A DNA stretch of 64,000 nt from Thalassotalea sp. ND16A. Lineage in GTDB: Bacteria > Pseudomonadota > Gammaproteobacteria > Enterobacterales > Alteromonadaceae. Both the position numbers and the translations under genes were made by a program. The notes under the pieces are model-generated. The model did not search any database, was not told the origin of the DNA, and saw only the letters and a program-made list of their open reading frames with translations. The stretch covers positions 1 through 64,000 of the forward strand of contig NZ_JQDZ01000007.1 of assembly GCF_000764205.1 (NCBI RefSeq). The letters are read 5' to 3'. This document shows, piece after piece, positions 46,635 through 56,615 of this stretch; the stretch's first letter is position 1; every line of letters starts with the position of its first letter.

Positions 46635-47714
46635 TTAACGTAGTTTCAGCGTTGCCAAGCCAACTAATACCAGCACCACAGAAATTATCCAGAAGCGCAC
46701 GATAACTCTTGGCTCTGGCCAACCTTTTAGTTCGTAGTGATGATGTATCGGCGCCATTCTGAATACGCGTTTTGCCCGTAATTTATAGGAGCCTACCTGT
46801 AATATCACCGACAGGGTTTCTACAACAAAGATCCCGCCCATAATAAATAGCACCAATTCTTGTTTTACCAGCACCGCAATAACCCCTAATAAGGCGCCTA
46901 ATGCTAATGAACCAACGTCCCCCATAAACACTTGCGCCGGGTAGGTGTTAAACCATAAAAAGCCAAGCCCGGCACCGACAATGGCGGTACAAACCACCAC
47001 TAACTCGCTCACCTCGCGAATATGAGGTAAATTCAAGTAGGCAGAGAAATTGCTATTACCGGTAACGTAAGCAAATATGGCAAAGGCGCCAGCCACTAAT
47101 ATGGTTGGCACTATGGCTAAGCCGTCCAGGCCGTCCGTCAGGTTTACCGCATTAGACGTGCCGACAATAACGAAATAGGTCACCACGATATAAAATAAGC
47201 CCAGTTGTGGCATCACTTCTTTAATAAACGGGATCAACAGCGTGGTCTCGCCCGGTGCAGAAATCCAATACAGGTAAATTGCCGTACCTAACCCAGCAAC
47301 GGTTTGCCAGAAGTATTTCCAGCGGGCGATCAAGCCCTTAGCATCTTTACGAATGACTTTACGGTAATCATCAACGAAACCAATTAAACCAAAACTTACG
47401 GTGACAAAAATCACGATTTGGACGTAACTGTTGGTTAAATCTGTCCATAATAGAATGCTCAATAAAATGGTGCCTAAGATCAAGATCCCGCCCATCGTTG
47501 GCGTGCCGGATTTCGATAAATGGCTCTCTGGCCCATCATCACGAATGGTTTGGCCAATTTGCATATTCTGCAAATAACGGATTAATTTAGGCCCCAAATA
47601 TAATGACGCAACCAGCGCCGTTAATGTCGCGACAATGGCCCTAAAGGTTACGTATTGAAATACATTAAACCCTGAATAGAACTCTGTAAGATATTGGCCG
47701 AGCCAAACTAGCAT
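46635..47714 (-). CDS. mraY: Phospho-MurNAc-pentapeptide translocase (lipid I synthase)
   Basis: 359 residues (E. coli 360), about ten transmembrane segments. It joins phospho-MurNAc-pentapeptide to undecaprenyl phosphate. The active-site motifs are KSGTPTMGG (about 68-76), the Asp-rich FVDDYRK (about 113-119), [10 protein letters not shown] (about 190-199), [18 protein letters not shown] (about 254-271) and [16 protein letters not shown] (about 318-333). Its start overlaps the murF stop by 7 bp. Confidence 0.97.
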   Translation of the reverse strand: MLVWLGQYLTEFYSGFNVFQYVTFRAIVATLTALVASLYLGPKLIRYLQNMQIGQTIRDDGPESHLSKSGTPTMGGILILGTILLSILLWTDLTNSYVQIVIFVTVSFGLIGFVDDYRKVIRKDAKGLIARWKYFWQTVAGLGTAIYLYWISAPGETTLLIPFIKEVMPQLGLFYIVVTYFVIVGTSNAVNLTDGLDGLAIVPTILVAGAFAIFAYVTGNSNFSAYLNLPHIREVSELVVVCTAIVGAGLGFLWFNTYPAQVFMGDVGSLALGALLGVIAVLVKQELVLFIMGGIFVVETLSVILQVGSYKLRAKRVFRMAPIHHHYELKGWPEPRVIVRFWIISVVLVLVGLATLKLR

Positions 47715-49138
47715 TTCGATCCCTCATTATTATTTTGCAGATTAGCATTTTCACGCCAACCTTTGATGTCATTAACCACTAATTCCATCCGCGCACTACG
47801 CGAACCTTTCACTAGCACGGTTATTGGTTGCTGTTCATCCTTTAGCAGGTTTGCTAAATGTTCGACTAATAAGTCCCGCGACGAAAAATGACGGCCATCT
47901 TGCTCAAATACTGCCGAGGTACTCTGACTTAACACGCCTAGCGTTAATAAATTATCAACCTGGTGGTGTAGGGCATGTTCGCCAATTTCCTGATGGTACG
48001 CTCTGGCCTCTTCACCGAGCTCAGCCATATCACCTAACACCAGAATGCTACGCCCCGGATAACTGGCCAATAGCTCCACTGCCGCCTTGGTTGATTCAAC
48101 ATTGGCATTATAGCTATCATCAATTAAGGTAAAATCATTGACTAAGTGAATCAGGTTCAAACGGCCTTTTACCGGCGACATACCGCTAAGCCCCGCTTGA
48201 ATATCGGTTAGGCTGGCGCCAAATTCTAACGCAATTGTTGCCGCGGCGACCGCATTACAGACGTTGTGCTTACCCGGTACCGGCACATCGATATCAATGT
48301 TTCCCAGATCGGTATTTAAGGTAAAACTGCTGCAACCTTTGCCATTCATCCGTATATTGGTGCAATAGACATCGGCCGTATTTTCACAAGAAAACTTGCG
48401 CACCGTTTTGTTTTCTAAACGCCACTGCCACTTATGGGCATATGGGGTATCCTGGTTATATAAAGCCACGCCATTTGGACCGAGCCCTTCGAAAATTTCG
48501 CCTTTCGCCCGGGCAACACCACACATATCGCCAAACCCTTCCAAATGCGCGGCGGCGATATTATTAATCACCGCCACATCCGGCTTGGTCAACCCCGTGG
48601 TGTAGGCAATTTCACCGATATGATTGGCGCCAAGTTCAATGACGGCAAATTCGTGCTGGGGTTCTAACCGCAATAATGTTAACGGTACACCAATTTCATT
48701 ATTAAAATTGCCTTTTGTCGCCAGTACGGTTCCTAAGCGGGATAAAATAGCCGCGACCATTTCTTTGACCGTGGTTTTACCGCTGCTGCCGGTAATGGCG
48801 ACCGTTTTTGGATTTAATGTCGCTTTCACGTATGCCGCCAATTTTCCCATCGCCTGGTAGCAATCATTGACCACAATTTGCGGCAGTCGCTGGCCGCTAA
48901 GCTGCTGTTCACTTTCGACTAAAGCGGCAGTACAGCCGATGCTTGCCGCCTGTTCAACAAAGCGATGACCATCGAAATTCGGTCCTTTTAAGGCGATGAA
49001 TAAATCGTCTTTTGCCAATTGCCTGGAATCGGTGCAAACACTGGTAATTATAAGAGTATCGGCGCAGTCCGTTGGCACGCAGTTGCGCACTTGTCCATCG
49101 ACAACTTTTGCCAGTTCCGTTAAGGATAATGGGATCAT
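47708..49138 (-). CDS. murF: UDP-MurNAc-tripeptide-D-alanyl-D-alanine ligase
   Basis: 476 residues (E. coli 452). It adds D-Ala-D-Ala to complete the UDP-MurNAc pentapeptide. The P-loop [15 protein letters not shown] (about 112-126), the carbamylated-Lys region, [10 protein letters not shown] and the [10 protein letters not shown] motif (about 337-346) are present. Its start overlaps the murE stop as ATGA, and its C-terminus runs into mraY. Confidence 0.96.
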   Translation of the reverse strand: MIPLSLTELAKVVDGQVRNCVPTDCADTLIITSVCTDSRQLAKDDLFIALKGPNFDGHRFVEQAASIGCTAALVESEQQLSGQRLPQIVVNDCYQAMGKLAAYVKATLNPKTVAITGSSGKTTVKEMVAAILSRLGTVLATKGNFNNEIGVPLTLLRLEPQHEFAVIELGANHIGEIAYTTGLTKPDVAVINNIAAAHLEGFGDMCGVARAKGEIFEGLGPNGVALYNQDTPYAHKWQWRLENKTVRKFSCENTADVYCTNIRMNGKGCSSFTLNTDLGNIDIDVPVPGKHNVCNAVAAATIALEFGASLTDIQAGLSGMSPVKGRLNLIHLVNDFTLIDDSYNANVESTKAAVELLASYPGRSILVLGDMAELGEEARAYHQEIGEHALHHQVDNLLTLGVLSQSTSAVFEQDGRHFSSRDLLVEHLANLLKDEQQPITVLVKGSRSARMELVVNDIKGWRENANLQNNNEGSKC

Positions 49139-50685
49139 TGTTTTGTCCCTCCCTGATAAAATTGGCGTACCACTTCGCGCTCATGATAAGCGATGGTTTG
49201 TTCGCCAATAATTAAATAATCTTCATGGCCTTTGCCTGCGCAAAGCACCATATCGTTTGCTTTTGCCCGGCTTAATGCGGAAATTACCGCTTGCTCTCTG
49301 TCGATGATCACTTCTACTTTTTCTGTCACACTGATACCTTGCTGGATATCACTGGTAATATGTTCAGCTTCTTCACTGCGCGGGTTATCATTAGTCAGCA
49401 CAATGTGATCGGCATAGCGCTGAGCAATACTGCCCATTATCGCGCGCTTGCCCTTGTCTCTGTCTCCGCCACAACCAAATACTACCCATAACTCACCCGG
49501 GCAATGTGCTCTTGCTGAGAGCAATGCCTGTTCTAAACCATCGGGGGTATGAGCATAATCAACCACAGCAGTCGGTTTATCCGATGCGGTAAATGTTTCC
49601 ATCCGCCCCGTCACTGGCAGCAATTGCTGAGTAACCCTGGCAATATTTTCTAATGGCACCCCTTGTATTAGTAATACCGCCATCGCCGCCAATAAATTGG
49701 CAACGTTAAACTCGCCTAACAGCGAGCTCTGTATTTGGCAATGTCCCCAGCTAGAGCGTAACTCGAACTTCACCCCACGGTTATGACAGACAATATTTTC
49801 GGCCAGCAGATATTGCTGATTTTTCAGTAACTCAGCATTATTGCTATCGACGCTATACAGTACCCGTTCATTGCTCGCCGGCAATTGCTGTAACCAGGAT
49901 TGGCAAATCTGATCATCGGCATTTAGCACCCAGGTTTGTTCCGGCTTGCCTAAAAACAGTTGCTTTTTGGCATTGGCATAGCTACTCATATCGCCATGAT
50001 AATCGAGATGATCACGTGATAAATTGGTAAACACCGCGATATCGATCATGTTTACATCAAGCCGATTCTGGCTCAGCGCATGCGATGATACTTCCATTGC
50101 TACTTGCCTAACATGTTGATGTTTAAATTGCGCCAACAATTGCAACAATTTCGTTGGCCCTGGGGTGGTATTGTTGATATTTTCAAGGTTATCGAGTGTA
50201 CCGGCGCCCAAGGTACCTATAATAGCGGTTTTAGTATTATTTGCTGTTAATAATTGTGCGATTAACTGACAACAACTGGTTTTGCCATTGGTACCGGTAA
50301 CGCCAATTAACTCTACCGCTTCATGCGGGTTATTGTAATAGTAAGCACTAACATTTACCAAGTGCTTATCCAACTGATAAAAGTTTATTACCAGTACTTC
50401 ATTACCCAGCTGACTAACGGTGTAGGCACTGCCATGTTCCGCTTTCGTCGCACATTGGGCAATCACTAAACAAGCCCCTTGTGCTACGGCATTGTGAATA
50501 TAAGCGCTGCCGTCTTGATGGGTGCCAATCACTGCGGCGAAAATATCATTTTCAGTAACAAAGCGTGAATCATTAATTAAGTATTGGCTATGTGCAATTT
50601 CGCTAATTTCAATAGCAAAATGCGCCAGCGCCTTGGCGATTGAAAAATCTTTGGTGGAAAAAGTCGCATCGAGCTTAGGCATCAT
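49135..50685 (-). CDS. murE: UDP-MurNAc-L-alanyl-D-glutamate-2,6-diaminopimelate ligase
   Basis: 516 residues (E. coli 495). The P-loop is GVTGTNGKTSCCQL (about 128-141). The DNPRSEE motif (about 420) is the diaminopimelate-specific signature, so the stem peptide should contain meso-DAP. The gene starts with ATG ATG; agga lies just upstream, and the second codon (50682) is an equally good start. It overlaps ftsI by 11 bp and murF by 4 bp. Confidence 0.96.
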   Translation of the reverse strand: MMPKLDATFSTKDFSIAKALAHFAIEISEIAHSQYLINDSRFVTENDIFAAVIGTHQDGSAYIHNAVAQGACLVIAQCATKAEHGSAYTVSQLGNEVLVINFYQLDKHLVNVSAYYYNNPHEAVELIGVTGTNGKTSCCQLIAQLLTANNTKTAIIGTLGAGTLDNLENINNTTPGPTKLLQLLAQFKHQHVRQVAMEVSSHALSQNRLDVNMIDIAVFTNLSRDHLDYHGDMSSYANAKKQLFLGKPEQTWVLNADDQICQSWLQQLPASNERVLYSVDSNNAELLKNQQYLLAENIVCHNRGVKFELRSSWGHCQIQSSLLGEFNVANLLAAMAVLLIQGVPLENIARVTQQLLPVTGRMETFTASDKPTAVVDYAHTPDGLEQALLSARAHCPGELWVVFGCGGDRDKGKRAIMGSIAQRYADHIVLTNDNPRSEEAEHITSDIQQGISVTEKVEVIIDREQAVISALSRAKANDMVLCAGKGHEDYLIIGEQTIAYHEREVVRQFYQGGTKQ

Positions 50686-52450
50686 TCGCTCCTGTTAGCG
50701 CGTTGCGGTCAGCAAAGCCCTCACTCCAGCGAGTGATTTTTGTTTCATCATCCGGGGCAATATTTAAGTATTGTAAAGCGCCCCCCATCACCCGAGAAAA
50801 GACCGGGGCGGCAACTTCACCGCCGTGATATAAGTCGCCAGCTGGATCATTGATAACAACTACGATGGCAAGACGTGGGTTTGATACCGGCGCAACACCG
50901 GCAAAAATGCCTACATAATCGTTACCATAGCCACCACCAGCAACTGTTTTTATTACCGTACCGGTTTTGCCAGCTACCCGATAACCTTCAACTTTTGCCC
51001 GGTAGCCACCGCCACCTTCACCACTAACAACTTGTTCCAGCATCTTCAATACGGCTTTAGAATTTTTTGCATCAACTACCTGCTCGCCCTCATTAAATAC
51101 CGGGTCTTTAAGCACTGATAATGGTAATTTTTTTCCGCCATTGCCAAGAGTCGCGTAAAAACGAGCAAGTTGTAGCGGGCTTATCGCTAATCCATAGCCC
51201 CAGGAAAGTGTCGCTAATTCGTATTCAGACCAACGGTTTCGATCGGATAACATCCCTGAGCTTTCACCCACTAAGCCAGTACCGGTATCTTCTGAGAACC
51301 CCATTTCAAAAAACTTACCTAATAAAAAATCTTTTGGCACATCGAGGGCAAGTTTTGTAGTTCCCATGTTCGATGATTTTTTTAGTATCTCAGTCAGGCT
51401 GAGTTTGCCATTATTGCGAGTATCTGAAACTCGTCCACCTTTAATACGCATAGAACCTGGAGCGGTATTAATGATGCTATCCACATTGGCCGTGCCAAAC
51501 TCAAGCGCAGTTAATACCGTTAAAGGCTTCATCGTCGAACCCGGTTCCAAAATATCGGTGATTGCCCGATTGCGAAAACGATGTGTTGCCGTACCTTTGC
51601 GGTTATTCGGATTATATGACGGGCCATTGACCATCGCCAGAATTTCACCGGTTTTTACATCCACCACCACTATGGAGCCTGAGCTCGCTTTAAACGACTT
51701 TATCGCCGCTTTCAATTCACTATAGGCCAGAGCCTGAATGCGCTGATCGATAGAAAGCACAATGTCTTGTGGCAAGGTAGCGTCTTTATTTTCTAAAATT
51801 TCAATCTTGTTGCCTTTGGCATCTTTCACATATTTTTTCGTGCCATCGGTACCGGTTAACTGGTCATTATATAAGCGTTCCAAGCCTTCAATGCCTTGAT
51901 CGTCAACGTTAGTAAAACCAATAAGGTGCGAGCTAATTTCACCTGCCGGATAAAAACGTTTTGATTCTTTACGGAGCGAGATACCCGGGATTTTCAATTC
52001 TCGAATAAAATCGGTGATCGTCGGTGACACTTGCCTGGCAAGATAAACAAAGCGTTTTTTCGGGTCGGTGCCAATCCGGGCTTTTAATTTTTCAGCATCT
52101 TTGCCCAACACTTGTGCCAGGGCTTGCCAGTGACGCTTCATCTGCAAACCGTTGCGTTCGATAACAATTCTGGGATCGGCAAAAATGGCATGTACGGGTA
52201 CAGAAATGGCCAGTTCAATGCCGTTGCGGTCGACTATGGCACCGCGATGGGAATCGTTCAGTGTATTGCGAATGGTGCGGTTCTCACCCCGGCTAATAAG
52301 CAATTCCGGCTCAAATACCTGAATATATGCGGCGCGGGCAACCAGTCCGGAATAGACCAAGCAAATCAAACCCAAGACAACATAAAACCGCCAGGTGATG
52401 GTGGCCGGTTTGAAGTTATCTTGATTGCGCTTAGCTTTTTTAACCGTCAT
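50675..52450 (-). CDS. ftsI: Septal peptidoglycan transpeptidase FtsI (PBP3)
   Basis: 591 residues (E. coli 588). A cytoplasmic N-terminus and a membrane helix (about 22-45) precede the pedestal domain and the transpeptidase domain. The penicillin-binding motifs are in order: the nucleophile in EPGSTMKP (STMK, about 303-306), SSN (about 357) and KTGT (about 491-494). It crosslinks septal peptidoglycan with FtsW and is a beta-lactam target. Start overlaps the ftsL stop (ATGA). Confidence 0.97.
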   Translation of the reverse strand: MTVKKAKRNQDNFKPATITWRFYVVLGLICLVYSGLVARAAYIQVFEPELLISRGENRTIRNTLNDSHRGAIVDRNGIELAISVPVHAIFADPRIVIERNGLQMKRHWQALAQVLGKDAEKLKARIGTDPKKRFVYLARQVSPTITDFIRELKIPGISLRKESKRFYPAGEISSHLIGFTNVDDQGIEGLERLYNDQLTGTDGTKKYVKDAKGNKIEILENKDATLPQDIVLSIDQRIQALAYSELKAAIKSFKASSGSIVVVDVKTGEILAMVNGPSYNPNNRKGTATHRFRNRAITDILEPGSTMKPLTVLTALEFGTANVDSIINTAPGSMRIKGGRVSDTRNNGKLSLTEILKKSSNMGTTKLALDVPKDFLLGKFFEMGFSEDTGTGLVGESSGMLSDRNRWSEYELATLSWGYGLAISPLQLARFYATLGNGGKKLPLSVLKDPVFNEGEQVVDAKNSKAVLKMLEQVVSGEGGGGYRAKVEGYRVAGKTGTVIKTVAGGGYGNDYVGIFAGVAPVSNPRLAIVVVINDPAGDLYHGGEVAAPVFSRVMGGALQYLNIAPDDETKITRWSEGFADRNALTGANDA

Positions 52451-52761
52451 GGTATCTTTATTATTATTTCCTTTGTTGGTTTCGGCCTGTGCATATGCAG
52501 TATTTTATCGGCCTTGTTTTCTATTTCACTGTGTTCGGCTAAAGAGTTTTGTTCTAACTGTAAATTACGCCACTCAATATCTAACCGATCTTTTTTGCTA
52601 TACAAGCGTTCAACTTCTATCGTCGTTTGCCGGTTTAGGTGAGTCATAAAAATCACCGAAAACGCCGAAAGCAGCACCAATATGACTAATATATAGGTAC
52701 CGCTAAATCGACGTATGTCTTGCCAAATTTCTTGGGTTAATACAAACTTACCCAATGCCAC
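52447..52761 (-). CDS. ftsL: Cell division protein FtsL
   Basis: 104 residues (E. coli 121). A short cytoplasmic N-terminus, one transmembrane helix (about 22-43), and a periplasmic leucine-zipper-like coiled coil (about 45-95). FtsL forms the FtsQLB complex that signals FtsWI. Its position between rsmH and ftsI is diagnostic, because the sequence alone is weakly conserved. Confidence 0.92.
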   Translation of the reverse strand: MALGKFVLTQEIWQDIRRFSGTYILVILVLLSAFSVIFMTHLNRQTTIEVERLYSKKDRLDIEWRNLQLEQNSLAEHSEIENKADKILHMHRPKPTKEIIIKIP

Positions 52762-52789
52762 TGTTAATTCCTGTCAAACACTAACATGG

Positions 52790-53734
52790 CTAATCCTTGG
52801 CTAAACGCAGCGCTACCCGTAATACTGAACTACGCGAACGTACATTTTCTGTTACTTCTGTTGTACTCGGTTTTAGCTTTTTACCTACCAGAGCAAGCTT
52901 CTTGCCCTTTTGGATCTCGGCTTCTGTAATTGGCATGCCACGCGGTACTTTTTTACCCTGGCTATGCTTTCTCATAAACTGTTTTACTAATCTATCTTCT
53001 AATGAATGAAAACTAATAACGACTAAACGACCATCTTCTTTTAATACGTCTAATGCCGCCACCAATGCCTGTTCAATCTGTTCAAGCTCTGAATTAATGT
53101 ACATGCGAATGGCTTGAAAACTGCGCGTAGCAGGATGCTTTTTAATTTCGCGTTGCGGTGCGGCAGTTTTAATAATTTTTGCTAACTGACCTGTGCTGGT
53201 TAACTCTTCTTCTGCGCGAGCATCAACAATGGCATTGGCGATACGCCAGGCGTGCTTTTCTTCACCGAAGGTTCGCAACACCCAGGTAATGTCTTCTACA
53301 TCGGCAGCCATTAACCACTGGGCCGCCGTTTGCCCTTTACTGGTATCCATGCGCATATCCAGCGGGCCATCTTTCATAAAGCTGAATCCACGACTGGCAT
53401 CGTCCAGTTGCGGCGATGACACCCCAAGATCGAGTAAGATGCCATCTACCTTATCGGTGACATTCAGATCGTTGGCGATTTCGGCGAGATTGGCAAAACC
53501 ATTGTGGACGATAGAAAAACGAGGGTCATCAGCGAACCTTTGCGCAGACTCGATTGCCGTCGGGTCCCGATCAACGGCGATTAAGCGACCGTTGTCGCCT
53601 AAAGTATTCAAAATTAAGTTCGAGTGGCCACCGCGACCAAAAGTACAGTCGATGTATGTGCCATCGGCCTTAATCTCTAGTCCGTCAACGGCTTCTTGCA
53701 GAAGTACCGATATGTGTGAAAATTCTGTCGTCAT
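52790..53734 (-). CDS. rsmH: 16S rRNA (cytosine(1402)-N4)-methyltransferase RsmH
   Basis: 314 residues from ATG 53734 (E. coli 313). An open frame from 53866 would add 44 residues that overlap mraZ and are not part of the family; [19 protein letters not shown] is the family N-terminus. It methylates C1402 of 16S rRNA using SAM. Seen: [12 protein letters not shown] (about 24-35), [11 protein letters not shown] (about 50-60), [14 protein letters not shown] (about 98-111), [16 protein letters not shown] and [16 protein letters not shown]. It follows mraZ by 4 bp. Confidence 0.96.
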   Translation of the reverse strand: MTTEFSHISVLLQEAVDGLEIKADGTYIDCTFGRGGHSNLILNTLGDNGRLIAVDRDPTAIESAQRFADDPRFSIVHNGFANLAEIANDLNVTDKVDGILLDLGVSSPQLDDASRGFSFMKDGPLDMRMDTSKGQTAAQWLMAADVEDITWVLRTFGEEKHAWRIANAIVDARAEEELTSTGQLAKIIKTAAPQREIKKHPATRSFQAIRMYINSELEQIEQALVAALDVLKEDGRLVVISFHSLEDRLVKQFMRKHSQGKKVPRGMPITEAEIQKGKKLALVGKKLKPSTTEVTENVRSRSSVLRVALRLAKD

Positions 53735-53738
53735 AAGG

Positions 53739-54197
53739 TTACAGTGATAAATCGAGTAAACGTTCGGTTGGTTCAATTTTGCCATTTTGGTTAGCACTGA
53801 TGCCTTGTTGCATCTGTGCCTGCCAATCGGCCTCGTTCCAAATTTCAAACTTATTAAATAATCCAACCAGCATGATATTTTTATCCAGGTTGGCGTGTTG
53901 ACGAAGAACGCCGTTTAATAACAAACGGCCATTTTTGTCGAGTTCACATTCGGTGGCATTCCCCAGCAAGATACGTTTGATTATCCGCTCGCTCGGGTTC
54001 ATGTCAGACAAACGACTCAACTTTAGTTCTAATTCTTCCCATTCGGGTAACGGGTACAAGAGTAAACAACGACTTTCCGTGTGCAAAGTGCAAACCATTT
54101 TACCATCGAAATCGGCAAACAAAGTCTCACGGTACCTGGTTGGTATCGTGATCCGATTCTTGCTGTCTAAGGTAAGGTTGTTTGCGCCTCTAAACAT
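53739..54197 (-). CDS. mraZ: Transcriptional regulator MraZ
   Basis: 152 residues (E. coli 152), first gene of the dcw cluster. Two tandem AbrB-like (SpoVT) domains; the conserved DXXXR motifs are in [15 protein letters not shown] (about 9-23) and [11 protein letters not shown] (about 84-94). MraZ oligomerises into a ring and represses its own promoter by binding spaced TGGGN repeats, which are visible upstream of this gene. It is translationally close to rsmH. Confidence 0.96.
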   Translation of the reverse strand: MFRGANNLTLDSKNRITIPTRYRETLFADFDGKMVCTLHTESRCLLLYPLPEWEELELKLSRLSDMNPSERIIKRILLGNATECELDKNGRLLLNGVLRQHANLDKNIMLVGLFNKFEIWNEADWQAQMQQGISANQNGKIEPTERLLDLSL

Positions 54198-54258
54198 AGT
54201 TTTTGTTATTCTTTGTGGCTCGACTTTAACTGTTTATTTTTTAAACGACAGTCAAAAG

Positions 54259-54283
54259 ATCCACATTTCTCCACTTTTTCCCA
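54259..54283 (-). promoter_or_regulatory. MraZ box (three 10-bp-spaced repeats)
   Basis: On the minus strand tggga, tggag and tggat occur at exact 10-bp spacing, each separated by 5 bp (aaaag, aaatg). This is the arrangement described for E. coli MraZ (TGGGN direct repeats spaced by 5 bp). It lies 62-86 bp upstream of the mraZ start. Confidence 0.85.
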
Positions 54284-54306
54284 CTTATGTACAGTTTAGT
54301 GATAAT

Positions 54307-54322
54307 AGTCAACCGTTGTCAA
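54307..54322 (-). promoter_or_regulatory. Candidate -35 elements of the dcw promoter
   Basis: On the minus strand ttgaca (54317-54322) and, 10 bp on, ttgact (54307-54312). From ttgaca an 18-bp spacer leads to taaact; from ttgact a 15-bp spacer leads to tacata. Either would place the MraZ box just downstream of the -10, consistent with repression. Confidence 0.5.
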
Positions 54323-54643
54323 GTAAAGAAAAATCAATCAAACCGCTCGATCCGCCCTTAAAAAATAAGGCTTCGTTGTAAGTTCTTTATAATGTGGAAC
54401 TTTGTGGAGTGTGCAGCCTATTTCATCCCAAAAATTATTTTTATTTGGTGAAAATTAATGACCATGTGGCTAGGATGTGCACTTATGGGTTATGCTGAAT
54501 GTGCAAATCTCAATCGACGCTATGATAAATTGATTTTATATAGAAGAATATACTCTAAATTCAGTGAAAACTCATGTTGTAACTCAGTAAAATTCACATA
54601 ATAATTAAGCTAACCTAGAAACAACCACGTAAGGATATGAACA

Positions 54644-56293
54644 ATGTCGGCAAGAACGTCTCTGGCAAGTTGGAAATATTTACAAGCTCACGCCAAACAA
54701 ATGAAGCAACAGCACATGAGAACGCTGTTTAGCGACAATGATAACCGTTTTAACGAATTTTCATTAAAACTGCCGGCATTTTTATTTGATTACTCAAAAA
54801 ACCTGATCACCGCTGATACCATGCAAGGGTTATTTGGCTTAGCCCGCGATTGCGAACTGGAACAATGGCGCGAAAAAATGTTTGCCGGAGAACGAATCAA
54901 CACCACCGAAGACAGAAGTGTACTTCATGTAGCGTTGCGAGATCGCACCACTAAGGCGTTTACCCTCGATGGTGAAAACCTCAGCGACAAAGTGAATCAG
55001 GCACTCACTCAGATCAAATCATTTACCGACAAGGTACGCACCGGTCAATGGAAAGGATATTCGGGTAAACGCATCACCGATGTGGTCAATATTGGTGTCG
55101 GTGGTTCAAACCTTGGCCCGCAAATGGTTACCGAAGCGTTAAAACACTATAGCGACCAAAGTGTCAGTGTTCATTATGTATCCAATGTCGATGGTACTCA
55201 AATTGCTGATGTCTTGCGCCCGCTCGATCCAGAAAAAACCTTATTTATTATTTCCAGTAAAACCTTCACCACCACCGAAACCATGACCAATGCGCAGACC
55301 GCAATGAAGTGGTTAGTCACCTCTGCCTTTGATCAAAATGCGGTGGCAAAGCATTTTGTCGCCGTGTCGGCCAATAAAGAAAATGCCAGTGCATTTGGCA
55401 TCGAGCAGCAAAACATTTTTGATATGTGGGATTGGGTCGGCGGTCGTTTTTCATTGTGGTCGGCCATTGGCTTACCGATAGCAATTGATTTGGGCTTTGA
55501 TAAATTCATTGAGCTACTCGAAGGCGCACACGAAATGGATCAGCATTTCAAAAATGCCCCGTTAGAACAGAATGCGCCAGTAATTATGGCGTTATTGAGT
55601 CTGTGGAACTGCACCTTTTTAGGCTCACAATCACAAGCGATACTGCCCTATGACCAGCCTTTGCATAAACTTACCGCCTATTTACAACAAGCCGAAATGG
55701 AAAGTAATGGCAAATCGGTGAACTGGCAAGGTGAAGACGTGGATTATCCGACAGTGCCGTCTATTTGGGGTGAAATTGGCATTAATGGCCAACACGCGTT
55801 TTATCAGTATCTGCACCAAAGTAACAATGTGGTACCTGCCGACTTTATTGGTTCGGTACAATCGGTTACGCCAGTGCAAGGCCATCACGACACCTTAATG
55901 GCCAATTTTTTTGCCCAAACCGAGGCGTTAATGGGCGGGGTTGATGAGCAGCAAGTACGAGAAGATTTAAAAGCGAAAGGTCGTACCGCGGAATATATTG
56001 ATAAAGTCGCACCACATAAAGTGCACAAGGGCAACCGCCCCACCAATACCATATTACTCGATCAAATATCGCCGAAGTCTTTGGGCAGTTTAATTGCTTT
56101 ATATGAACATAAAATTTTCAGTCAGGGCATTTTGCTGCAGATTTGTTCGTTTGATCAGTGGGGGGTGGAATTAGGCAAAGGCCTGGCCAATAAAATTCAA
56201 CAAGAGCTTAGTGGCGAAGAGTCCGCTCAAATTCATGACAGCTCAACCACCGAGTTGATTAAATACTACAAGTCTATAAAAGCAAAAAAATAG
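54644..56293 (+). CDS. pgi: Glucose-6-phosphate isomerase
   Basis: 549 residues (E. coli 549). It interconverts glucose 6-phosphate and fructose 6-phosphate. The SIS-type fold motifs are present: VVNIGVGGSNLGPQMV (about 148-163), the phosphate-binding SSKTFTTTETMTN (about 204-216), GGRFSLWSAIGLPI (about 266-279), and the signature GVELGKGLA near the C-terminus with the catalytic Lys. A Shine-Dalgarno (aagga) lies 8 bp before the ATG. It is divergent from mraZ and has its own terminator. Confidence 0.97.
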   Translation: MSARTSLASWKYLQAHAKQMKQQHMRTLFSDNDNRFNEFSLKLPAFLFDYSKNLITADTMQGLFGLARDCELEQWREKMFAGERINTTEDRSVLHVALRDRTTKAFTLDGENLSDKVNQALTQIKSFTDKVRTGQWKGYSGKRITDVVNIGVGGSNLGPQMVTEALKHYSDQSVSVHYVSNVDGTQIADVLRPLDPEKTLFIISSKTFTTTETMTNAQTAMKWLVTSAFDQNAVAKHFVAVSANKENASAFGIEQQNIFDMWDWVGGRFSLWSAIGLPIAIDLGFDKFIELLEGAHEMDQHFKNAPLEQNAPVIMALLSLWNCTFLGSQSQAILPYDQPLHKLTAYLQQAEMESNGKSVNWQGEDVDYPTVPSIWGEIGINGQHAFYQYLHQSNNVVPADFIGSVQSVTPVQGHHDTLMANFFAQTEALMGGVDEQQVREDLKAKGRTAEYIDKVAPHKVHKGNRPTNTILLDQISPKSLGSLIALYEHKIFSQGILLQICSFDQWGVELGKGLANKIQQELSGEESAQIHDSSTTELIKYYKSIKAKK

Positions 56294-56318
56294 TCAACCA
56301 TAGCGACGGTTGATTTTT
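56294..56318 (+). terminator. Intrinsic terminator of pgi
   Basis: tcaacc-atagcgac-ggttga followed by ttttt; the stem is short (6 bp) but sits 1 bp past the stop codon. Confidence 0.7.
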
Positions 56319-56473
56319 CACGGTTGACTTTTCGTGGCATATTTTGCACTCGAAAAGTCAACAACTCCTAGCTCCAAATCTCGTCCCTCCCGACAAAATG
56401 CCCCATAAAATACACCGTTAAGCATAACGGCAGTCGGCTTAAAAATTATCCGTTTGACTTTGATTTAATATCC

Positions 56474-56553
56474 CCTGCACTTTGAATGATGACGGGTTTA
56501 TACCCGTGTCATCTCAAGCTGCATATTTCATGCTCCTTGAGGTGGCACGGGTA
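56474..56553. repeat. Palindromic repeat related to the 1-270 element
   Basis: cctgcactttgaatgatgac at 56474-56493 closely matches the reverse complement of the window's left end (one change in the first 18 bases). It is followed by an 18-bp inverted repeat, tacccgtgtcatctcaag (56501-56518) and cttgaggtggcacgggta (56536-56553), 16 of 18 paired. Confidence 0.75.
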
Positions 56554-56615
56554 TCTATCTTACTGCTATGATTAAATTAATTGAAAATTAGTTAAAGATT
56601 TCTAAAGTAAACATT

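Larger units (their letters stand above)
54198..54643. promoter_or_regulatory. mraZ-pgi divergent intergenic region
   Basis: 446 bp between two divergent genes. Toward mraZ it contains a MraZ-box array and -35-like elements. Toward pgi there is a perfect tataat at 54388-54393 without a good -35, followed by two tgga units 10 bp apart (54394-54408). No gene is seen in it. Confidence 0.6.
56294..56615. other. pgi-kinase intergenic region
   Basis: About 320 bp with the pgi terminator, a cggttgactttt-type partial copy of the same stem, and a palindromic repeat (56474-56553) related to the element at the left edge of the window. The kinase promoter should lie in the last 60 bp, which is A+T-rich. 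Confidence 0.55.

Noticed and set aside
53735-53866. 44-residue N-terminal extension of RsmH
   Set aside because: It overlaps mraZ and is unlike the family, which starts at the ATG at 53734.
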